A stretch of DNA of 64,000 nucleotides, from positions 744,001-808,000 of the forward strand of contig NZ_CP155079.2 in NCBI RefSeq assembly GCF_039634365.2, read 5' to 3'. Positions 45,797 through 55,778 of the stretch are shown in pieces; position 1 is the first letter of the stretch; each line of letters opens with the position of its first letter. The translations under genes were made by a program, and so were the position numbers. This DNA comes from Mucilaginibacter sp. PAMB04168. GTDB taxonomy: Bacteria; Bacteroidota; Bacteroidia; Sphingobacteriales; Sphingobacteriaceae. The notes beneath the pieces were generated by a model. That model saw only the letters and a program-made list of their open reading frames with translations, had not been told where the DNA came from and searched no databases.

Positions 45797-46741
45797 TTAT
45801 AACTTCAATAAAAGTTTTTCGCCTATCATTTTAACTCTTTCTCGCAATACATCGGGCTCTATAATGCGGGCATAATCGCCAAACATCATGTACCAGCGTG
45901 CAAAGCCCTCAAAAGAACTGGTAAGAAATGAAATCTCCACACCGCCGTCTTTCTCCACCTCGCCTATGTAACCGTGGTAATACTTTTGTTCGCCCAGGTG
46001 CAGCGCTGCTTCCTTTTCTACAAACAATTTTACCTGGTGCAGGTTGCGTTGGCGGTAAACGCTGTCCATGTAACTTTTCAGGGTAGGATGATTGGTAATT
46101 ACGTCATCATCGGTTAATTGCAGGTTCAGCATGCGGTCGAACCTAAAATCGCGATAGTCATTTTTTACGCGGCAAAAGGCAATCAGGTGCCAGTAATTAT
46201 CCAGGTAAAAAACACCAACTGGCTCAACGCAGCGCTGGCTATGCTGCTGCCTGTAGTGCGAAAAATAATCGAGACTGATAACTTTTTTCAAGGTAACGGC
46301 CTTTAAAATAAGTTGCAGCGGATTAAGGTTACCGTGCATATGAGGCGACCGTTTGGCCTTGAACACTTCAATGCGGCTATCCATTCCGGCCAGGTAATCT
46401 TTTTCGGCATTGCGCAACACGGCACGTACCTTAAACATGGCCGATTTATAACTGCTGCCATTCACCTCATCAGTCAGGGTTTCAACCAGCTTTTCAGCAG
46501 TGATGAAAGCAGTAGCTTCCTCCAGCGTAAAAGCAACAGGCGGCAGGCGGTAGCCGTCGGCCAGGGAATAGCCCATGCCAGCCTCACCTATAATAGGCAC
46601 GCCGGCCTCTTCAAGTGTGCGCATATCGCGGTACACGGTGCGCAAACTAATGTTAAACCTATCGGCAATAGCCTGAGCCTTAACCACTCTACGTGACTGT
46701 AGCTGAATTAATATGGCTGATATACGGTCTATACGGTTCAT
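45797..46741 (-). CDS. WYL-domain transcriptional regulator (YafY family)
   Basis: A 314-aa regulator with an N-terminal winged helix (MNRIDRISAILIQLQSRRVVKAQAIADRFNISLRTVYRDMRTLEEAG) and a WYL domain (about 140-235) that usually binds nucleic acid or a ligand. The start at 46741 gives the canonical RIDRI beginning; an ATG 12 bases upstream is also open. It lies 65 bases downstream of the DinB gene start on the same strand, so it may co-regulate or be cotranscribed with it. Confidence 0.88.
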   Translation of the reverse strand: MNRIDRISAILIQLQSRRVVKAQAIADRFNISLRTVYRDMRTLEEAGVPIIGEAGMGYSLADGYRLPPVAFTLEEATAFITAEKLVETLTDEVNGSSYKSAMFKVRAVLRNAEKDYLAGMDSRIEVFKAKRSPHMHGNLNPLQLILKAVTLKKVISLDYFSHYRQQHSQRCVEPVGVFYLDNYWHLIAFCRVKNDYRDFRFDRMLNLQLTDDDVITNHPTLKSYMDSVYRQRNLHQVKLFVEKEAALHLGEQKYYHGYIGEVEKDGGVEISFLTSSFEGFARWYMMFGDYARIIEPDVLRERVKMIGEKLLLKL

Positions 46742-46866
46742 GCTGTGGTGCAAATTGAGAAAAGCATGTTAAATTATGTTAAAATCTGTAATTATTTGCT
46801 GTTTTAACATCTTATTCGCTTGATGTACTAAGTATTTAGTTATATCTTTCAACCATAATCCTTATC

Positions 46867-49683
46867 ATGAAACTATTTCTAACCTTGTTAACCGTCTGCT
46901 GGGTCACGTCTCTTGCTTTCGCCCAAAATCCATATATGGTTAAGGGATCCGTGGCCGACACTATTTCGAATGTAAAGCTGAACAACACGAGTATCTCGGT
47001 GCTCAATGCCAAAGATTCTACCCTCCGTAAGTTTACCCGTGCGGCAGCCGATGGCAGCTTTAGCATAGGGCAATTGGGAAAGGGCAAATTTATTTTGTTA
47101 GCAACTTACCCTAAATATGCCGACTATGTGGAGGAGTTTACACTCGACTCGGCACACACTACGCATAATGTTGGCCGCATAAGTATGATTCTGAAATCTA
47201 AGCTGCTTGAGGGTGTTATTGTAAGGGGAACACGGGCTGCTATTAAAATTAAAGGCGACACTACTGAATTTAATGCATCCAGTTTTACCGTACAGCCTAA
47301 TGCCCGGGTAGAAGACTTGCTTAAGCAACTGCCCGGTATACAGGTAGATAAGGATGGGAAGATTACTGCCCAGGGACAAACTGTAAATAAGGTTTTAGTT
47401 GATGGTGAGGAATTTTTTGGTGATGACCCAACGCTGGTTACCAAAAACTTGCGGGCCGATATGGTAGACAAGGTGCAGCTTTATGATAAGAAAAGCGACC
47501 AGGCCACCTTTACAGGTATTGATGACGGTCAGAAAACTAAAACCATTAATATTAAACTGAAAGAAGATAAAAAGAACGGCTACTTTGGTAAGGTAGACGC
47601 CGGCATAGGCACTAAAGACTTTTACCAGGAGCAGTTTGCATTTAATAAGTTTTGGGGTAAAAAGAAGTTTTCGGCTTATGGCACACTGGCCAACTCCGGT
47701 AAAACAGGTTTAAGCTGGGAAGATAACAGTAAGTACGGCTCGGCCAACAATGTGGAAATGATTGATGGCGGTATTTATATAAGCGGGAGTAGCGGTGATG
47801 AATTGGAGTCGTTTGGCGGGCAATATAGTGGTGAGGGTATACCTACGGCCCGCACGGGTGGTTTGCACTTTGATGATAAGTGGGGTGGCGATAAGTATAC
47901 TCTTAACGGCAATTATAAAATAGGCTCGTTGGGTGTGGTTGGTACCAAGAACATTCAAAATCAAAACAACCTGCCCGGTACAAGCGCAAGCACCAATCAG
48001 AACTTTATCAAATCCAACAACGATCAGGATTTTAACAACTACATTTTCAGGCAAAAGCTGGACGCAATGTACCAGGTTAAACTGGACACTACAGCTAACC
48101 TTAAGATCACGGTAGACGGAACATTCAAAAACAACGAAACCCGCAACAACAACTTATCAACCAGCTTACGTGGTAACGATTTGTTAATTAACCAGAGCAT
48201 CCGCCGTATTGATAATGAGGGCGATCAAAAGATGTTCAACGCAACGGGCTTTTACACCAAAAAACTGAAAAAGACAGGTCGTACGATATCTTTAAATGTT
48301 ACAGAGGCACTCAATCAAAATAATGTTAAAGGCAACCTGTATCAAAAGATTGACTATTACGACGAAACCGGCGCCGTTGACAGCACCAAGCTTGTTGATC
48401 AGTACAAGATTAACAATGTGAAAAGCAACGTAGTTAGTACCAATTTTACTTACTCCGAGCCAATTACCAAATACTTTGCAATTGTAGCCAACTATGGCTT
48501 TGGCCTAAACAACAGTAGGGCCGATAGGAGATCGTTCTCACAATCGGCCCCCTCAGTATATAGCAACCTTATTGATTCACTAAGCAATAATTACCAGCTT
48601 AACCAAATCTCACATCAATTAGGTGCAGTATTTAATTATAAGAAGGAAAAAACGGTACTTAACTTTGGCACCAAGGTAAGAGATGTACGCTTTAGCCAGG
48701 AAGACCTGATGTCTGATTACAGGTATAAGCGCCACTTTTTAAACTGGAACCCTTCGGCCAACTATCAGTACCGTTTTTCTCAGCAACGCGCATTTAATTT
48801 AAGCTACAGCGGCAGTAATACACAGCCAAGCATTGATCAGGTACAACCCGTTCGTAATAATAACGACGATCTGAACATCACCATAGGTAACCCGAATCTG
48901 GAGCCTTCGTTTACCCATCGCTTCAATATGAATTACAACTCTTACAAGGTACTGAGCGATCAGTCTATGTACATCGGCGGTTCCTACAACTTTACTACCA
49001 ACCCTATAGTTAACAATACCGCTACCGATTCGCTGACGGGCAAGAGCCGTTTGCAGTATATCAACTTGGGTAACAATACACCATCCAACTTTTCGCTCTA
49101 CTCTTCATACGGGCGCAAGGTTAAATTGCTGGGTGGGGTTAACGTTGGTGTTAATTTGAATGCTAACGGTAACACTTATTTCAATCTTACCAACAATGCA
49201 TTAAACCGCACACGCTCTTATAATTTCTCTGGCCAGTTAAGGTTATCAAAATACAAGCAAAAAAAGTATGACTTTTACGGCACGTTCGGCCCAACTTACA
49301 ACACCAGTGTGTCATCATTGGTTAAAAGCGTAAACAATAATGGCGGGGGCTTCACTTCCTATCAGTATGTTGGTATTTACCTGCCCGGTAAAATACAAAT
49401 TAATGGTGAGGGCAATTATGAATACAGAGCGCCTACGCAGTCTTTTAACGAAAAGCTGAGCCGCTACCTGCTTAATGCCAGCGTTAGCAAGGCATTCTTT
49501 AAGGATGAAAGCCTGAAACTGGCTGTAAATGCTTACGATTTGCTCAACCAAAATAATGGCTTTAGTCGTAGTGCCAACGGTGGTTCGTTAACACAAACAC
49601 AGTATACCACCATACGTCGTTACTTTATGTTCACCTTAACCTGGGACTTTAACAGAATGGGCGGAGGCGCGCCACAAAAATAA
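46867..49683 (+). CDS. Outer-membrane beta-barrel protein with carboxypeptidase-regulatory-like N-terminus
   Basis: A 938-aa outer-membrane protein. After a signal peptide (MKLFLTLLTVCWVTSLAFAQ) comes a beta-sandwich domain (about 25-110), then a TonB plug-like region (QLPGIQVDKDGKITAQGQ... DGEEFFGDDPTL) and a long Asn/Tyr/Ser-rich barrel. This is the outer-membrane beta-barrel family common in Bacteroidota and often paired with GLPGLI proteins, as here with an 8-base gap. Substrate and energy coupling are unknown. Confidence 0.85.
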   Translation: MKLFLTLLTVCWVTSLAFAQNPYMVKGSVADTISNVKLNNTSISVLNAKDSTLRKFTRAAADGSFSIGQLGKGKFILLATYPKYADYVEEFTLDSAHTTHNVGRISMILKSKLLEGVIVRGTRAAIKIKGDTTEFNASSFTVQPNARVEDLLKQLPGIQVDKDGKITAQGQTVNKVLVDGEEFFGDDPTLVTKNLRADMVDKVQLYDKKSDQATFTGIDDGQKTKTINIKLKEDKKNGYFGKVDAGIGTKDFYQEQFAFNKFWGKKKFSAYGTLANSGKTGLSWEDNSKYGSANNVEMIDGGIYISGSSGDELESFGGQYSGEGIPTARTGGLHFDDKWGGDKYTLNGNYKIGSLGVVGTKNIQNQNNLPGTSASTNQNFIKSNNDQDFNNYIFRQKLDAMYQVKLDTTANLKITVDGTFKNNETRNNNLSTSLRGNDLLINQSIRRIDNEGDQKMFNATGFYTKKLKKTGRTISLNVTEALNQNNVKGNLYQKIDYYDETGAVDSTKLVDQYKINNVKSNVVSTNFTYSEPITKYFAIVANYGFGLNNSRADRRSFSQSAPSVYSNLIDSLSNNYQLNQISHQLGAVFNYKKEKTVLNFGTKVRDVRFSQEDLMSDYRYKRHFLNWNPSANYQYRFSQQRAFNLSYSGSNTQPSIDQVQPVRNNNDDLNITIGNPNLEPSFTHRFNMNYNSYKVLSDQSMYIGGSYNFTTNPIVNNTATDSLTGKSRLQYINLGNNTPSNFSLYSSYGRKVKLLGGVNVGVNLNANGNTYFNLTNNALNRTRSYNFSGQLRLSKYKQKKYDFYGTFGPTYNTSVSSLVKSVNNNGGGFTSYQYVGIYLPGKIQINGEGNYEYRAPTQSFNEKLSRYLLNASVSKAFFKDESLKLAVNAYDLLNQNNGFSRSANGGSLTQTQYTTIRRYFMFTLTWDFNRMGGGAPQK

Positions 49684-49691
49684 TTTTCACC

Positions 49692-50462
49692 ATGAAATTG
49701 ACCACCCTAATCACCACCGGCCTTATAACTTTATGGAGCAGTATGTTACTTGCTCAGAACGCACGATTTACTACATCCGGCACTGTCGAGTACGAGAAGA
49801 CGGTGAACATGTTTGCCATGCTCAAAAAGCGTATTAATAAAGATAACGAAAGCTATTTGCAACCGGCTTATGACCAGTACCGCCGCTCACAGCCTCAATT
49901 TAAAAAGCTTACCAGTACGCTTACTTTCAACGATAGCAAAACCCTGTACACGCCCAATCCAGACAATGGGCCTCAAAACTTTTGGGGTAGCGGCATGGTG
50001 CCACAAAACAACACGGTAGCGGCCGATTTAAATGCAGGCACCAGCGTTACCCAAAAGAAAGTTTACGAGGAAACCTTTTTGGTAAGGGACAGCCTGCGTA
50101 AAATTAAGTGGAAAATTACCGACGAAACCCGTGAGATAGCCGGATTTGCTTGCCGCCGTGCTAATGCTATTGTAATGGATTCGATTTATGTGGTGGCATT
50201 TTATACCGATCAGATCGCCGTATCGGGCGGCCCCGAATCGTTTACCGGTTTGCCAGGAATGATACTGGGCGTAGCCCTGCCACACGAGAATATCAGTTGG
50301 TTTGCCACTAAGGTAACCGATGTGCCCGTACCCCCCAATAAGTTGGCCCCGCCAACCAAAGGCAAGCCGCTTGATAATAAAGGTTTACGCGCCACATTGG
50401 AAAAAGCTATGGACGATTGGGGTGAATACGCCAAAGATGAGTATAAAGCTTATATGCTTTAA
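49692..50462 (+). CDS. GLPGLI family protein
   Basis: A 256-aa exported protein (signal MKLTTLITTGLITLWSSMLLA). The diagnostic motif is present as FTGLPGMILGVALP near residues 188-201. Function is unknown; the family is restricted almost wholly to Bacteroidota and is usually encoded next to a TonB-type or barrel protein, as here. It ends in YKAYML with no membrane anchor. Confidence 0.88.
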   Translation: MKLTTLITTGLITLWSSMLLAQNARFTTSGTVEYEKTVNMFAMLKKRINKDNESYLQPAYDQYRRSQPQFKKLTSTLTFNDSKTLYTPNPDNGPQNFWGSGMVPQNNTVAADLNAGTSVTQKKVYEETFLVRDSLRKIKWKITDETREIAGFACRRANAIVMDSIYVVAFYTDQIAVSGGPESFTGLPGMILGVALPHENISWFATKVTDVPVPPNKLAPPTKGKPLDNKGLRATLEKAMDDWGEYAKDEYKAYML

Positions 50463-50476
50463 CAGGTATTGATACA

Positions 50477-50563
50477 ATCTGTCGTTTCGAGTGCTAAGAG
50501 GAGATTAAATTATAAGCTTAAAAGGTTTAAAGAAGTTCTCCCTATCGTTCGAAATGGCAGATT
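50477..50563. repeat. Dispersed inverted repeat, copy 3
   Basis: About 87 bases, ATCTGTCGTTTCGAG at one end and TTCGAAATGGCAGAT inverted at the other, with an AT-rich centre. It lies between the convergent GLPGLI gene and the 90-aa gene. Confidence 0.6.
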
Positions 50564-50581
50564 GTAAATTCTAAAAGTACA

Positions 50582-50854
50582 TTAAAGACGATTAAACAAC
50601 CTCCACACCCTTTGCCTAAACCCACTGTACTCAGGCTGGCTAAACACTTTTTGTTCCGCTTCCTGTATCCGCGCTTTTAGCTTTTGCCGGCCGCGTAGCT
50701 TAACCAGTTGGTGAACCTTCTGCTGGCAATCTGCCGTTTGCTGTAACTCGGGGCACAGCATAAGTTTGGCATCAAAAACGAGCTTGTCTGCGGGTGGCAT
50801 TTGGCCTAAAAGGTAGCTGTCTATAAGCCGGGTTTCAGTTGCAGAAGTCTTCAT
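50582..50854 (-). CDS. Small protein partnered with a sigma factor
   Basis: A 90-aa acidic-to-basic helical protein beginning MKTSATETRLIDSYLLGQMPP; the LIDSYLLGQ(M/L)-(P/S) pattern resembles the N-terminal, anti-sigma-like region of small Bacteroidota regulators. It overlaps the sigma-factor gene upstream by 20 bases, so it is translationally coupled. It lacks a membrane segment, so if it is an anti-sigma factor it is a soluble or truncated one. Function is inferred. Confidence 0.65.
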   Translation of the reverse strand: MKTSATETRLIDSYLLGQMPPADKLVFDAKLMLCPELQQTADCQQKVHQLVKLRGRQKLKARIQEAEQKVFSQPEYSGFRQRVWRLFNRL

Positions 50855-51365
50855 ACGTCAGTGATTTTGCTTTAACTGTTTCGCGCACTTTTTCCAGGCA
50901 CTTGTGCTTCTGTACCGTTGCCGATCGCTCACCCGAAAGTCCGAAGCGTTCGGCTATGTCTTTCATGGGCAATTTATCGTAATAAAAGGCTTGTAGCATG
51001 TCCATGCATTTTTGTCCGGCTGTTTCCAGGTAACGTAGTAAGCGCTTGGTAGAGGGCATGGCCGAAACATCCTCAGGCAGCTCGGTGTAATTCAACACAT
51101 CCTCATTAACTTTCCCTTTCTGTTTGTGTTGCTGCTGGTACCACAAGTGCTTGGCTATACCCAATATATAAGCTTTTTCGCTATGTGTTAACTGCAGTTT
51201 GCCGGCCACTGCTTTCTCATAGTAGATGATCAGGGCATCCTGAAATATGTCTTTAGCCTCGTCCAGGCTGCCGCCTTGCCTGCTAATGTGTTGTGCCACG
51301 GCCGGAAAAGTGGTGAGGTAAAGGTTTGTTAACCAGTCTTGCTTCATTTTGTCAACGGTTTCCAT
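50835..51365 (-). CDS. RNA polymerase sigma-70 family factor
   Basis: A 176-aa ECF-like factor. Region 2 is around FPAVAQHISRQGGSLDEAKDIFQDALIIYYEK and region 4 near LQAFYYDKLPMKDIAERFGLSGERSATVQKHKCLEKVR, which contains a helix-turn-helix. The start at 51365 (METVDK) is a compromise; an open frame extends to 51395 and a later Met is also plausible. With the overlapping 90-aa gene it forms a two-gene regulatory unit. Confidence 0.83.
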   Translation of the reverse strand: METVDKMKQDWLTNLYLTTFPAVAQHISRQGGSLDEAKDIFQDALIIYYEKAVAGKLQLTHSEKAYILGIAKHLWYQQQHKQKGKVNEDVLNYTELPEDVSAMPSTKRLLRYLETAGQKCMDMLQAFYYDKLPMKDIAERFGLSGERSATVQKHKCLEKVRETVKAKSLTYEDFCN

Positions 51366-51525
51366 AACTACTGCTATATCATACAAGGTGTACAATACTT
51401 TAAATATATCACCAAAAATTTTTGATTTTATCTCAGCAATGTCAAAGCTTCACATCTTGATCAATGCCCATAATCATCATTTTAAAAATTAACTATCTTA
51501 CCCGCATTGTTTTCAACCCCTATTT

Positions 51526-54129
51526 ATGAGCGCCGAGCAAAAACGAATTGAACAGCATTACAGCAACCAAATAAACTGGCTAAAATGGGGGCCGTACCTA
51601 TCCGAGCGCCAATGGGGAACCGTTCGTGAAGATTATAGCGCTGATGGCAACTCCTGGGATTATGTTTCGCATGATGCGGCCCGCAGTAAAGCCTACCGCT
51701 GGGGTGAGGAAGGCATGGCCGGTTTAAGTGATGATAAACAGCTATTGTGCCTTGGCCTTGCCTTATGGAATGGCAAAGACGCTATCTTGAAAGAACGCCT
51801 TTTCGGCTTAACCAACAACGAAGGCAACCACGGCGAGGATGTAAAGGAACTCTACTATTATCTCGACAGCACGCCTACGCACAGCTACATGAAAATGCTA
51901 TACAAGTATCCGCAACAGGCTTTTCCGTATAGTTGGCTGGCCGAAGAAAATCGTCGGCGTGGCAAGCAGGAGCCCGAGTTTGAGCTGATAGATACCGGTA
52001 CTTTTGATGAGGACAAGTACTTTGATGTATTTACTGAGTATGCTAAACAAAGTGAAGAAGATATACTGATACAGTACACTATTTACAACCGGGGCAGCGA
52101 GGATGCACCTATACATGTGCTGCCACAGTTGTGGTACCGTAATACCTGGTTTAATGGTGAGGCCCGGCCCGAAATATTGTTTCAGGGTCATAACACGATG
52201 TATCTCCGGTGTAATCAGCTGGGCGATTACTATTGCTATGCCGATGGTAACCCCGAAGCGCTGTTTACCGACAACGAAACCAACAATGAGCGCTTATACC
52301 AGGCAGCTAATGAAGTACCTTATGTAAAAGATGGCATTAATAACCGGGTGGTGAATGGAGATACTGCTGCTGTTAACCCCAGTCATGAAGGTACAAAGGC
52401 TGCTTTCTGGTACCAATACACGGTGCCTGCCAAAGGGAAGGTGGTGATTAGATTGCGGTTAAGCAAAATGAAGAAAAAGACACCTTTCCATGGTTTTGAT
52501 CAGATGCTGGCTTCGCGCCATGCTGATGCCGATAAATTTTACGCTACCCGCCATACGGCTGGCAGTACTGACGATGAAAAGCTGGTACAACGGCAGGCTT
52601 GGGCGGGCATGTTGTGGAGCAAGCAATATTATAATTACAACATTAAACGCTGGCTGGATGGCGACGCTAATGAACCGGTGCCGCCAAAAGAGCGACGGCA
52701 TGGCCGCAACAGCCACTGGAAGCACTTTGTGGCCGAAGATATTTTATCGATGCCTGATAAGTGGGAGTACCCCTGGTTTGCGGCGTGGGATCTGGCTTTT
52801 CACTGCATTGCACTGGCCCCGGTTGATGCCGATTTTGCTAAAAATCAGTTGCGCCTGTTGGTTAGCGCTAACTACATACACCCCAACGGGCAGTTACCGG
52901 CTTACGAATGGGATTTTAGTGATGTGAACCCGCCTGTACATGCACTGGCCACCTGGATAGTGTTTAATATTGATCGCAAGCGTACGGGTAAGAACGATCT
53001 GGTGTTTCTGGAAGAGATATTTCAGAAATTGTTGCTCAATTTTACCTGGTGGGTAAACCGTAAGGATAGCGAGGGTAACAATATTTTTGAGGGCGGCTTT
53101 TTAGGCTTGGATAATATAGGTGTTTTTAACCGCAGCGCACCTATACCCGGGGGCGGCTTACTGGAGCAGGCAGATGGTACCAGCTGGATGGCCATGTACT
53201 CGCTTAATATGATGCGTATAGCTATGGAGCTTGCCTTGCACAACAAGGCGTATGAAAGTATGGCCGTAAAGTTTGCCGAGCACTTCTTGTACATAGCAGG
53301 CTCACTGGCCAATCTGGGCGAAGACTCATTAGGTTTGTGGGATGATGAAGACGGTTTTTACTACGATGTGCTTAGGAAGCCCGATTGCAGCTGGGATCGC
53401 CTGCGGTTGCGTACGCTGGTGGGCCTCATTCCTATGTTTGCGGTAATTATTTTTGACGAGGCCAAATGGCAAAACCTCCCCGGCTTAACCGAACGGCTCG
53501 ACTGGTTTATGAACCAGCGCCCCGACTTGGTTAACTTGGTTAGCCGATGGAAAGATACCAAAGGTACCGAAACGCACTTATTTTCGCTGCTGCGTGGCCA
53601 TCGCATGAAACTATTACTGCGCCGAATGCTGGATGCCAACGAATTTTTGTCCGATTATGGAATTCGTTCGCTGTCTAAGGTATATGAGCAAACGCCGTAT
53701 CAGTACATCCTTAACGGGGCCGATTACTCGGTTAAATATACCCCTGCCGAGAGTGACAGCAATATGTTTGGTGGTAACAGCAACTGGCGCGGCCCCATCT
53801 GGATGCCCATGAATTACCTGCTCGTTGGTGCACTACATCGTTTTCACGAATATTATACGGATGATTTTAAGGTTGAATACCCGACTGGTTCAGGTCAGTA
53901 TTTAACGCTGGCCGAGATAGCGCATGCCCTCAGTAAGCGGCTCAAAGGGATATTTTTGCGGAATGAGAAAGGCGAGCGGCCTGTATTTGGCGGACACCCT
54001 AAGTTTAACCAAGACGAGCACTTTAAGGATTACATTCTGTTTTACGAATACTTTCATGGTGATACAGGAAAAGGTTTAGGGGCAAGCCACCAAACTGGGT
54101 GGACAGGGCTGGTTGCTTTGCTAAAGTAA
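51526..54129 (+). CDS. GH63-like glucosidase (MGH1-type family)
   Basis: An 867-aa protein without a signal peptide, hence probably cytosolic. It begins NWLKWGPYLSERQWGTVREDYSADG and contains the (alpha/alpha)6-barrel region of mannosyl-oligosaccharide-glucosidase-like GH63 enzymes (WDLAFHCIALAPVDADFAKNQL, LPAYEWDFSDVNPPVHALA, and SNWRGPIWMPMNYLL near the C-terminus). It likely hydrolyses an alpha-glucosyl linkage in a sugar or glycoside; exact substrate is unknown. It diverges from the sigma factor gene. Confidence 0.83.
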   Translation: MSAEQKRIEQHYSNQINWLKWGPYLSERQWGTVREDYSADGNSWDYVSHDAARSKAYRWGEEGMAGLSDDKQLLCLGLALWNGKDAILKERLFGLTNNEGNHGEDVKELYYYLDSTPTHSYMKMLYKYPQQAFPYSWLAEENRRRGKQEPEFELIDTGTFDEDKYFDVFTEYAKQSEEDILIQYTIYNRGSEDAPIHVLPQLWYRNTWFNGEARPEILFQGHNTMYLRCNQLGDYYCYADGNPEALFTDNETNNERLYQAANEVPYVKDGINNRVVNGDTAAVNPSHEGTKAAFWYQYTVPAKGKVVIRLRLSKMKKKTPFHGFDQMLASRHADADKFYATRHTAGSTDDEKLVQRQAWAGMLWSKQYYNYNIKRWLDGDANEPVPPKERRHGRNSHWKHFVAEDILSMPDKWEYPWFAAWDLAFHCIALAPVDADFAKNQLRLLVSANYIHPNGQLPAYEWDFSDVNPPVHALATWIVFNIDRKRTGKNDLVFLEEIFQKLLLNFTWWVNRKDSEGNNIFEGGFLGLDNIGVFNRSAPIPGGGLLEQADGTSWMAMYSLNMMRIAMELALHNKAYESMAVKFAEHFLYIAGSLANLGEDSLGLWDDEDGFYYDVLRKPDCSWDRLRLRTLVGLIPMFAVIIFDEAKWQNLPGLTERLDWFMNQRPDLVNLVSRWKDTKGTETHLFSLLRGHRMKLLLRRMLDANEFLSDYGIRSLSKVYEQTPYQYILNGADYSVKYTPAESDSNMFGGNSNWRGPIWMPMNYLLVGALHRFHEYYTDDFKVEYPTGSGQYLTLAEIAHALSKRLKGIFLRNEKGERPVFGGHPKFNQDEHFKDYILFYEYFHGDTGKGLGASHQTGWTGLVALLK

Positions 54130-54245
54130 CGACAAGATGAACGTGAGCGCCTCATTTTATAAAATGTCAATTTGTGCAAACTACTTTTAAGGTTGACGCT
54201 TATTAAATAAAGCAGACAATTAACAATAAAACGATTACTGAAATT

Positions 54246-55016
54246 ATGAAAGGTTTCGAAAATAAAGTGGCTTTAGTTACTGGTAGCAGCCAGGGCATAG
54301 GCGCGGCCTGTGCTATCCGTTTAGCGCAGGAGGGCGCAGATATTATTTTGAACGGCCGTGAATTGGATGAGCGGGGCGAAAAGGTACTGCAGCAAATTAG
54401 AGGGATGGGGCGCCGGGCTGAATTCGTTGTAGCCGATGTAAGCAAAGCTCCAACAGTTATAAAGCTGATTGAGGATGGCATTGCTGCGTTTGGCCGACTG
54501 GACATACTGGTAAATAATGCCGGCGTTGAAAAAAACAACGATTTTTGGAACGTAACCGAAGAGGAATATGATTTTGTAATGGATACCAACTTAAAGGGGG
54601 TTTTCTTCGGCATACAAGCATTTGTAAAGTATTGTAAGGATAACCAGCGCGAGGGTGTAGTGGTAAACATGAGCTCGGTGCATGAGGAAATTGTGTTTCC
54701 GCATTTTGCAGCTTACTGCGCCAGCAAGGGCGGACTTAAAATGTTAACCCGTAACCTGGCCACCGAGTTGGCCCCGTTAAATATAAGAGTAAACAACGTA
54801 GCCCCAGGTGCTATAGCAACACCCATCAACAAAAAGCTGATGGATAATAAAGAGCAATTGGAAAGTGTGTTGGATAATATTCCTATGCGCAAAATGGGTA
54901 CGCCGGAGGATGTTGCCGGCCTGGTAGCTTTCCTATCCTCAGATGATGCCAAGTACGTTACCGGCTCAACTTACTTTGTAGATGGTGGCTTAACGTATCA
55001 TTACGAGGAGCAGTAA
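54246..55016 (+). CDS. Short-chain dehydrogenase/reductase, glucose 1-dehydrogenase-like
   Basis: A 256-aa Rossmann enzyme with TGSSQGIGAA (cofactor), NNAG, the catalytic MSSVHE Ser and YCASK Tyr/Lys, and the C-terminal PEDVAGLVAFLSSDDAKYVTGSTYFVDGG. It matches the glucose 1-dehydrogenase subgroup best, but SDR substrates are not predictable from sequence. It follows the GH63 gene by 116 bases on the same strand, which makes a joint sugar-use role plausible. Confidence 0.85.
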   Translation: MKGFENKVALVTGSSQGIGAACAIRLAQEGADIILNGRELDERGEKVLQQIRGMGRRAEFVVADVSKAPTVIKLIEDGIAAFGRLDILVNNAGVEKNNDFWNVTEEEYDFVMDTNLKGVFFGIQAFVKYCKDNQREGVVVNMSSVHEEIVFPHFAAYCASKGGLKMLTRNLATELAPLNIRVNNVAPGAIATPINKKLMDNKEQLESVLDNIPMRKMGTPEDVAGLVAFLSSDDAKYVTGSTYFVDGGLTYHYEEQ

Positions 55017-55041
55017 AGGCAGCTGGTTAAAACCTGATCAC

Positions 55042-55126
55042 GTTATTGCGAGGAGCGAAACAATCTCTGAACTATGCAGCCAGTTGAATAGGCTGCCGAA
55101 GGTATTGCTTCGCTCTTCGCAATAAC
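55042..55126. repeat. Dispersed inverted repeat, copy 4 (variant)
   Basis: GTTATTGCGAGGAGCGAA at one end and TTCGCTCTTCGCAATAAC inverted at the other, about 85 bases in total. Its sequence differs from the other copies (GCAATAAC ends instead of ATGACA), so it may belong to a second family of the same size and layout. Confidence 0.55.
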
Positions 55127-55181
55127 AATTTTTATTTAACTTCTTTGCTTTCGTTAATTCATCCAGCGCTTATATAGAGCG

Positions 55182-55778
55182 CTACAAAGATGAGTTTGCG
55201 CCCAGCAACGCATCATAATCCTCTGGAGAGTCAATGTCAACGGCACCTTTTTCAAATGGTATAGTCACTATCTCTTGCTGATATTTCATCAGTAGCTTTT
55301 TAGCCCCTTCCTGCTCCTGTAAGGCAAGTAGTTCATCAAAATGGGTTTTAGCAAACCATGCCGGAACACCGATCGTATTCTGGTAAGTGCAAGCTATAAT
55401 GCTGTTATCACCAGTTAAACCCGTTTCTATAAGTTGATAGAGCAGGGCCGTATCTACAAAAGGCTGATCGCAAAGCATCAACAATACGTTATTAAGTGCA
55501 GGATAAAGCTCCAGCAGAGCTTTTAGTCCGGCTTTTATAGATGAGCCCATGCCTTGTTCCCAATCAGGGTTGATAATCAGATCAGCCCGCTTGCTGTCTA
55601 CATCAGTTAAAATAGACAAATTGTTAGCTCCCAGTACCACCACAATTTTAACATCAGTAAGGCGGGCAGCAGCCGTCATAGCCCGCTGTAATAGCGTTTG
55701 TCCTTGAAATATCAATTGCTGTTTAGGCTGCCCCATGCGCGAGGAAGAACCAGCTGCCAGTATGATTATCCCCGTCAT
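55182..55778 (-). CDS. MocA-like nucleotidyltransferase
   Basis: A 198-aa protein with the MobA/MocA start ILAAGSSSRMGQPKQQLIFQG (GTP/CTP-binding loop) and LLMLCDQPFVD. MocA relatives attach CMP to molybdopterin in preparing xanthine-oxidase-type cofactors. It overlaps the XdhC-like gene by ATGA (55775-55778), and that pairing supports this role. No molybdenum hydroxylase is in the window. Confidence 0.83.
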   Translation of the reverse strand: MTGIIILAAGSSSRMGQPKQQLIFQGQTLLQRAMTAAARLTDVKIVVVLGANNLSILTDVDSKRADLIINPDWEQGMGSSIKAGLKALLELYPALNNVLLMLCDQPFVDTALLYQLIETGLTGDNSIIACTYQNTIGVPAWFAKTHFDELLALQEQEGAKKLLMKYQQEIVTIPFEKGAVDIDSPEDYDALLGANSSL

